Positions 59,146 through 64,000 of a DNA stretch of 64,000 bases are shown here, piece by piece. The stretch's first letter is position 1; each line of letters begins with the position of its first letter. The stretch spans positions 1,550,001 through 1,614,000 of the forward strand of contig NZ_CP108036.1 of assembly GCF_036170895.1 (NCBI RefSeq), written 5' to 3'. This DNA is from Streptomyces erythrochromogenes. Its GTDB lineage: Bacteria > Actinomycetota > Actinomycetes > Streptomycetales > Streptomycetaceae. Made by a program: the position numbers and the translations under genes. The notes under the pieces are model-generated. The model made no database searches. It was not told the origin of the DNA and was given only the letters and a program-made list of their open reading frames with translations.

Positions 59146-60783
59146 ATGACTGCAACCCTCGTCGCCAAGAAGCTCACCGCCGCTCATGGTGAGCGCACGC
59201 TGTTCGCCGATCTCGACCTCGTCGTCGCGCCCGGCGACGTCATCGGCCTCGTCGGCGTGAACGGCGCCGGGAAGTCGACCCTGCTGCGCCTGCTCGCCGG
59301 GCTGGACACCCCCGAGACCGGGGAGCTGCGGCTCTCGCCGCCCACCGCCGCCGTCGGCCACCTCCCGCAGGAGCCGGAGCGCCGGCCCGAGGAGTCGGTC
59401 CGGGAGTTCCTGGCCCGGCGCACCGGCGTGGCCGCCGCCCAGGCGGAGCTCGACGCGGCGACGCAGGGCCTGGTGGACGGGACGCCGGGCGCGGACGACG
59501 CGTACGCGACCGCGCTCGACCGGTGGCTGGACCTCGGCGGCGCCGACCTCGACGAGCGCGCCGAGGAGGTCGCCGACGACCTGGGCCTGGCGGTGGGCCT
59601 CGACCTGCCGATGACGGCGCTGTCCGGCGGCCAGGCGGCCCGTGCGGGCCTGGCCTCGCTCCTCCTCTCCCGCTACGACGTCTTCCTGCTCGACGAGCCC
59701 ACCAACGACCTGGACCTGGACGGTCTGGAACGGCTGGAGCGGTTCGTCAAGGGGCTGCGCGCCGGAACCGTCGTGATCAGCCACGACCGCGAGTTCCTGA
59801 CGCGGACCGTCACCAAGGTGCTCGAACTCGACCTGGCGCAGCAGCAGATCAACCTCTACGGCGGCGGCTACGACTCCTACCTGGAGGAGCGCGCACGGGC
59901 CCGCAGCCATGCGCGCGAGGAGTTCGAGGAGTACGCGGACAAGAGGGCCGCGCTCGAGGGCCGGGCCCAGATGCAGCGCAACTGGATGGACAAGGGCGTG
60001 CGCAACGCCCGCCGCAAGGCCACCGACAACGACAAGATCGGCAAGAACCTGCGCGGCGAGTCCAGCGAGAAGCAGGCCGCCAAGGCCCGCCAGACGCAGC
60101 GCGCGATCGAACGGCTGGAGGTCGTCGACGAGCCCCGCAAGGAGTGGGAGCTGCGCATGGAGATCGCGGCGGCCCCGCGCTCGGGCTCCGTGGTGGCGAC
60201 CCTGCGCGAGGCGGCCGTCAAGCGCGGGGACTTCTCCTTCGGCCCGGCCAGCCTGCAGATCGACTGGGCGGACCGGGTGGCGATCACCGGGGCCAACGGC
60301 GCCGGCAAGTCCACCCTCCTCGCCGTGCTCCTGGGGCGGCTGGCCCCGGACTCCGGCTCCGCGACCCTCGGCTCCGGCGTTCTGGTCGGCGAGGTCGACC
60401 AGGCCCGCGGCCTGTTCCTGGGGGACGAACCGCTGCTGGAGGCGTTCTGCGCGGCCGTTCCCGACACCGAGCCCGCCGAAGTGCGCACCCTGCTGGCGAA
60501 GTTCGGCCTCAGGGCGGCCCACGTCCTGCGCCCGGCGGCGACCCTCTCCCCCGGTGAGCGCACCCGTGCCGCGCTCGCGCTGCTCCAGGGCCGCGGGGTC
60601 AACCTGCTGGTCCTGGACGAGCCGACCAACCACCTCGACCTGCCGGCGATCGAGCAGTTGGAGGCCGCCCTGGAGTCCTACGAGGGCACCCTCCTGCTGG
60701 TCACGCACGACCGCCGGATGCTCGACGCGGTCCAGGTGACCCGCCGCCTGCAGGTCTCGGACGGCAAGGTCACCGAGCTCTAG
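59146..60783 (+). CDS. ABC-F family ATPase
   Basis: 545 residues, two ABC domains without membrane helices. Walker A motifs are GVNGAGKST (about 40-48) and GANGAGKST (about 381-389), with ALSGGQAARAGLA and TLSPGERTRAALA as signatures. Walker B motifs are VFLLDEPTNDLD and LLVLDEPTNHLD. The interdomain linker (about 240-340) is basic and helical, as in translation factors and antibiotic-resistance proteins acting on the ribosome. ATG 59146. Its last 14 bases overlap the convergent gene. Confidence 0.92.
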   Translation: MTATLVAKKLTAAHGERTLFADLDLVVAPGDVIGLVGVNGAGKSTLLRLLAGLDTPETGELRLSPPTAAVGHLPQEPERRPEESVREFLARRTGVAAAQAELDAATQGLVDGTPGADDAYATALDRWLDLGGADLDERAEEVADDLGLAVGLDLPMTALSGGQAARAGLASLLLSRYDVFLLDEPTNDLDLDGLERLERFVKGLRAGTVVISHDREFLTRTVTKVLELDLAQQQINLYGGGYDSYLEERARARSHAREEFEEYADKRAALEGRAQMQRNWMDKGVRNARRKATDNDKIGKNLRGESSEKQAAKARQTQRAIERLEVVDEPRKEWELRMEIAAAPRSGSVVATLREAAVKRGDFSFGPASLQIDWADRVAITGANGAGKSTLLAVLLGRLAPDSGSATLGSGVLVGEVDQARGLFLGDEPLLEAFCAAVPDTEPAEVRTLLAKFGLRAAHVLRPAATLSPGERTRAALALLQGRGVNLLVLDEPTNHLDLPAIEQLEAALESYEGTLLLVTHDRRMLDAVQVTRRLQVSDGKVTEL

Positions 60784-61345
60784 CGGCTGCCGCGGCCTCC
60801 CGGGCGCAGCGTGCGCGCGCCTCGCCCACCCGCCCGGCGGCCTCGTCGTCGCCGGGCGGCAGCCACGCCGCCAACTCCTCGCCGACCGTGGTCAACAGCG
60901 CCCAGTAGCGGGCCGGGTCCCCTCGCTCGCGGACCGGTGCCCGTACGAGCAGGGCGTACGCCTCGGGCAGCCGGCCTGTGGCCAGCTTCCGGTGGAGGTT
61001 GAAGGCGACTCCGCCGGCGATGCCGCCCAGCGCGCCCACGGCCCGGTGCATCAGTCCGCAGATCCGCTCGCCGCGCTCGTCCAGGGTGGCGTGCACGTCG
61101 AACAGCCCGGCGAGGTCGAGGAGTTCCCCGACGAGCCCCTCCTCGCCGGGGCCGAACCCGTCCCACAGCTCCTCGCTGCCGCGCAGCCGCTGCTCCGCGT
61201 CCGGGCGCGGGATGCCGAGCGCGTCGCAGACCGCGAGGGCGACGCCCCGCAGGTCGGACGTGCCGGCCGCGAGTTCGACGTACACGTCGACGGGCCGCAG
61301 GCCGGACCGCAGGGCCTCGCGGGCCCGCTCCACGGTGCCCGTCAT
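60770..61345 (-). CDS. Conserved hypothetical protein, mostly helical
   Basis: 191 residues, Ala/Leu/Arg-rich, without signal peptide or membrane segments. Features include GSEELWDGFGPGEEGLVGELLDLAG and LLTTVGEELAAWLPPGDD. I recognise no family. It overlaps the SDR gene start upstream (ATGA at 61342-61345) and converges with the ABC-F gene, overlapping by 14 bp. Coupling to the SDR suggests co-expression only. Confidence 0.6.
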   Translation of the reverse strand: MTGTVERAREALRSGLRPVDVYVELAAGTSDLRGVALAVCDALGIPRPDAEQRLRGSEELWDGFGPGEEGLVGELLDLAGLFDVHATLDERGERICGLMHRAVGALGGIAGGVAFNLHRKLATGRLPEAYALLVRAPVRERGDPARYWALLTTVGEELAAWLPPGDDEAAGRVGEARARCAREAAAAARAR

Positions 61346-62121
61346 GCGTCCGGGTCGGCCGGCGGCCGGCGCTTGCGGGCCATCTTCCGGGCGACGAAGG
61401 CGCGCGGGAGGTGGCGGGCGGCGAGGGCGTAGGCCTGGTAGCGGCGGCCGGTGATGCTGACCGGGCGGCGCAGGGCCAGGTCTTTGAGCGCCTGCTCGAC
61501 GACGGCTTCCGGCTCCAGCCAGACCGCGTCGCGCAGCGCGCTGACGTCCATCCCGGCGCGTTCCTGGAACTCGGTGCGGGTGAAGCCGGGGACGACGGCC
61601 AGCACCCGTACGTTGTACGGCTCCATGTCCACCCGGAGGGATTCGCTGAACGCGGTGACCCAGGCCTTGGCGGCCCCGTAGGTACCCGTGGGCAGCAGTC
61701 CGGCCACCGAGGAGACGTTGACGACGGCTCCGCGGCGGCGCTCGCGCAGGCCGGGCAGCGCGGCGTGGGTGAGCCGCAGCGGGACCTTCACCAGGAGGTC
61801 GAGCATCCGCTCCTCGTCCTCGACCGGGTTGTACGGGAAGGGTGCGGGGAGCCCGAAGCCCGCGTTGTTGACCAGGATGTCCACGGGCCGGGCGCGGGCG
61901 GCGAGCCGCTCGGTGACCACCGCGAGGCCGCCCGCGTCCAGCAGGTCGGCGGGCAGCACCTCGGAGGCGGTGCCGTACTCGCGGGCCAGCGCCCCTGCGA
62001 CGTCGTCGAGCCGGTCCTTGTCGCGGGCGACGAGGACCAGGTCGCAGCCCTTGGCGGCGAATCCTCGGGCGAAGGCGGCGCCCAGTCCGGTGCTGGCTCC
62101 GGTGATCAGTACGGTGGTCAC
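61342..62121 (-). CDS. Short-chain dehydrogenase/reductase (SDR)
   Basis: 259 residues. The cofactor loop is TGASTGLGAAFARG (TGxxxGxG), then NNAGFG, the catalytic Ser in NVSSVAGLLP and YGAAK (YxxxK). A basic C-terminal tail (ARKMARKRRPP) follows LPRAFVARK, common in this DltE-like/FabG-related subgroup. The substrate is unknown. The start overlaps the upstream membrane-protein stop (62118-62121, ATGA). Confidence 0.9.
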   Translation of the reverse strand: MTTVLITGASTGLGAAFARGFAAKGCDLVLVARDKDRLDDVAGALAREYGTASEVLPADLLDAGGLAVVTERLAARARPVDILVNNAGFGLPAPFPYNPVEDEERMLDLLVKVPLRLTHAALPGLRERRRGAVVNVSSVAGLLPTGTYGAAKAWVTAFSESLRVDMEPYNVRVLAVVPGFTRTEFQERAGMDVSALRDAVWLEPEAVVEQALKDLALRRPVSITGRRYQAYALAARHLPRAFVARKMARKRRPPADPDA

Positions 62122-63305
62122 GGCACTTTCACTTCCTCGGTGGTGGCCGGCGAGGTGTAGGCCTCGGCGACGTCGACGAGGAACCGGGCCTCGTCCGCCA
62201 GGTCCCCGCCTGCGTTCGAACTCTGGATGGCCTCGGGCAGTTCCAGCCCGGCCGCCTCACCCGTCTGCCCGGGCAGGCCGGCGAGCTTGGCCCGCCGCGC
62301 GTCCTTCAGTACGCGGGCCAGCGCGGCCGCGGTGCGCCGCTGCTCGGGGATCCCGTGGCCGGCGACATGGCTGCGGGCCTGCTCCATTGCGCCCGGGCGG
62401 ACGTACTCCCCCAGGATCAGGATGGCGTCGCGCGTCTCGATGACCTTGCGGTAGACCAGCAGGTTGCGCGGGACCGGCGGCCACAGCAGCTCCATCACCC
62501 GGCCCGAGCGCGGCTCGTTGAGGGCGACGTGCGGGACCGCCTCGACGAGGTCGCGCCACAGCGGCCACAGCCGCCAGGCGGTGGCGATGTCGGCGCAGGT
62601 GCGGCGGAGGGTGAACAGGGTGGGAACGAGGATCGCGGCGGCGCGCAGCAGGCCGTGCAGGTTCATCAGCAGCGGGAGGGCGGGCATCGCCCAGGTGCTG
62701 GCGAACAGGGCCTTGAGCAGGTAGGCCAGCCAGAACAGTCCGGCGAGCGCGGTGCCCAGGCCGAAGAGGCGCAGGCCGGCGGCCAGTCCGCGGCTCTCGG
62801 TGCGCCGGCTGTAGCGCCAGCACAGGGACACGCAGACGGTGTTGGCGACCACGTGGGCCGAGATCAGCACGAGCCAGTACGCGAGGGACGGCACCGGGTC
62901 GCCGACCGGGGGCATGGCGTGGGTGCCGTGGCCGGCTGCCGCGGCGTCCAGGGCCACGAGTGCGCTCAGCCAGGCCGCGGTGGCGGCGCAGGAGGCGAGC
63001 TGGAGGCGGCGGCCGCGGGTGGTGGCGGCGACGAAGTAGAGCACGGCGCCCGCCGACAGCACTCCGATGAGGTTGCGGACGAGGCCGATGGTGTGGGCGT
63101 AGGCGGCGCCTCGGGTCATCGCGTAGGTGACGACGTCCGGCAGGTTCAGGGTCATCGCGGCGGCGGCGGTCGCGACGGCCAGCCACAGGCCGCGCTGTTG
63201 GGGCGAGCGCAGGGCGCCCGGGGCGCGCAGCAGGACGGCGAGCCACAGGCAGACCACGCTCGGGACGGCGAGCCAGTTGCCGAAGTCGGTCAGGTCAGCC
63301 GCCAT
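62118..63305 (-). CDS. MAB_1171c-like multispanning membrane protein
   Basis: 395 residues with about seven or eight membrane helices in the first 245, then a hydrophilic cytoplasmic region with LWPLWRDLVEAVPHVAL and VIETRDAILILGEYV. This architecture is what I recall for the MAB_1171c family of putative transporters. Those are usually found, as here, just downstream of an ImmA/IrrE-like gene (overlap 63295-63305). Function is unknown. Confidence 0.72.
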   Translation of the reverse strand: MAADLTDFGNWLAVPSVVCLWLAVLLRAPGALRSPQQRGLWLAVATAAAAMTLNLPDVVTYAMTRGAAYAHTIGLVRNLIGVLSAGAVLYFVAATTRGRRLQLASCAATAAWLSALVALDAAAAGHGTHAMPPVGDPVPSLAYWLVLISAHVVANTVCVSLCWRYSRRTESRGLAAGLRLFGLGTALAGLFWLAYLLKALFASTWAMPALPLLMNLHGLLRAAAILVPTLFTLRRTCADIATAWRLWPLWRDLVEAVPHVALNEPRSGRVMELLWPPVPRNLLVYRKVIETRDAILILGEYVRPGAMEQARSHVAGHGIPEQRRTAAALARVLKDARRAKLAGLPGQTGEAAGLELPEAIQSSNAGGDLADEARFLVDVAEAYTSPATTEEVKVP

Positions 63306-63795
63306 CGGTGCCCCGCTCGTACCCCATGGCGGACTCCAGCCGGGCCAGGGTGCCCCGGTCCCGGGCGGGGGTGCGCGGGCCGGCGTTCGCGGTACGGATG
63401 CGGATCATGCTCGCGAGCATCTCCGCCTCCTGCTCCTGGCGGGTCGTGTAGTTGGTGCGGCCGAGGACGACGGGGGCGTCGCCGCCGGTCTCCTCGCCCT
63501 CCAGCGAGTTGTGCCCGAAGAGGATGTGGCCGAGCTCGTGGAGGACGATGTGCTCCCGGTGCAGCGGGGTGGTCTGGGCCTCGTAGAAGACGTAGTCGAC
63601 GCTGGCGGTGCCCACCCACAGGCCGCAGACCCCGGATTCCGCCGCCTCCTTGGGGAGCGGGTGGAGCCGGATGGGGCGGCCGCGCTGCTCGGCTATCCGC
63701 CCGCACAGGACGTCGAGGGAGAACGGGTGGGTCAGATCCAGATGGCCGAGAATGTTCTCGCACCTTTTGCGAATGCTGAGTTGCCGGTGGGGCAT
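63295..63795 (-). CDS. ImmA/IrrE-like HExxH protein
   Basis: 166 residues. The zinc motif is VLHELGHILFG (HExxH). An upstream segment YVFYEAQTTPLHREHIV fits the ImmA/IrrE fold, and YTTRQEQEAEMLASMI supplies the third-ligand Glu helix. ATG 63795 follows GAGGGA; the frame continues upstream without homology. Typical relatives cleave a repressor; a partner XRE-type regulator would be expected beyond the window edge. It overlaps the MAB_1171c-like gene by 11 bp, so the two form an operon. Confidence 0.78.
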   Translation of the reverse strand: MPHRQLSIRKRCENILGHLDLTHPFSLDVLCGRIAEQRGRPIRLHPLPKEAAESGVCGLWVGTASVDYVFYEAQTTPLHREHIVLHELGHILFGHNSLEGEETGGDAPVVLGRTNYTTRQEQEAEMLASMIRIRTANAGPRTPARDRGTLARLESAMGYERGTDGG

Positions 63796-64000
63796 GTGAT
63801 CCCTCTTCGGACCCTTTCCGGGGCAGCGTCGGTAGGCGTGTGTGGGCATGGGCATGACGTCCTGTGCCTTCAAGGCGGCCTCGGGGAATGCAGTCCTGAG
63901 GGGGGAAACGCGGAAGCCCGTCCGCCGGGTGACGAACGGGCGTTCCACCATGCCTACAGATCTTGTACGGGAGTTGGCAAGGAAAGTCCCCAGGTGGGGA

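Overview
The window is about 72-75% G+C by eye. Its genes start with ATG, GTG and occasionally TTG, carry GGAGG-type ribosome sites and strongly prefer G/C at the third codon position. The gene content (a conservon, a hopanoid cluster, a double-Nudix protein, SpoIIE/RsbW-type regulators, an IclR-type regulator) points to a Streptomyces chromosome. I see no insertion sequence, prophage, rRNA or CRISPR array. From memory, the order idi / CDP-alcohol cluster / hopanoid cluster resembles the chromosome around SCO6750-SCO6771 of S. coelicolor; I could not check this.

Layout. 1-4.2 kb: end of a LysE-type exporter, a double Nudix protein, an MFS transporter and, convergent with it, a 481-residue GAPDH. 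4.3-7.1 kb (minus): SpoIIE-type phosphatase and phospholipase D-like protein, translationally coupled. 7.3-11.3 kb: a cyclase-family hydrolase and a 950-residue GAF/SpoIIE/HATPase regulator. 11.4-15.1 kb: a ribose-type ABC importer operon. 15.2-18.7 kb: the most unusual locus, described below. 18.8-25.5 kb: GNAT, P450, NTF2-like protein, ATPase/HTH protein and carotenoid oxygenase. 25.7 kb: tRNA-Pro(GGG). 26.3-30.3 kb: a conservon with a GAF gene as fifth member. 30.5-34.3 kb: metallo-beta-lactamase-fold and SGNH hydrolases, then a LysM/M23 peptidase behind a probable c-di-AMP riboswitch. 34.3-35.1 kb: a tyrosine phosphatase. 35.2-45.3 kb (minus): the hopanoid operon hpnC-hpnD-hpnE-prenyltransferase-shc-hpnG-hpnH-aminotransferase. 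45.7-52.7 kb (minus): an envelope-polymer or lipid cluster with a two-gene ABC exporter, glycosyltransferase, two CDP-alcohol phosphotransferases, an sn-glycerol-1-phosphate dehydrogenase-like enzyme and a nucleotidyltransferase. 53-64 kb: methyltransferase-GNAT fusion, type I IPP isomerase, anti-sigma-like kinase, crotonase, two DJ-1/PfpI proteins, an ABC-F protein, SDR, a MAB_1171c-like membrane protein and an HExxH peptidase-like protein.

Candidate new system (15.2-18.7 kb). A 29-residue peptide gene with a near-perfect Shine-Dalgarno sequence is followed by a very strong hairpin plus T-tract. Next come an adenylate-forming PaaK-like enzyme and, overlapping it by ATGA, a nine-helix membrane protein carrying Tyr-Asp, Gly-x-Gly-Asp and Pro-Ala signatures in the positions expected for presenilin/signal-peptide-peptidase aspartyl proteases. 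A divergent IclR-type regulator faces the peptide gene across a perfect 17-bp palindrome. The order (abundant small substrate, attenuator, modifying enzyme, intramembrane protease, local regulator) is what one would expect of a processed peptide product or signal. The peptide has a hydrophobic C-terminal half ending in Gly-Ser-Cys-Ser-Ala-Ser. The system assignment is inference; the parts are read directly from the sequence.

How genes work together. The hopanoid genes form a near-complete route from farnesyl diphosphate through squalene to hopene and an amino-bacteriohopanetriol-type lipid, with idi nearby supplying isomerised C5 units. The dxs and ispG copies that I recall between hpnH and the aminotransferase in S. 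coelicolor are absent here. The adjacent glycerol-1-phosphate/CDP-alcohol/ABC cluster probably makes and exports another envelope component.
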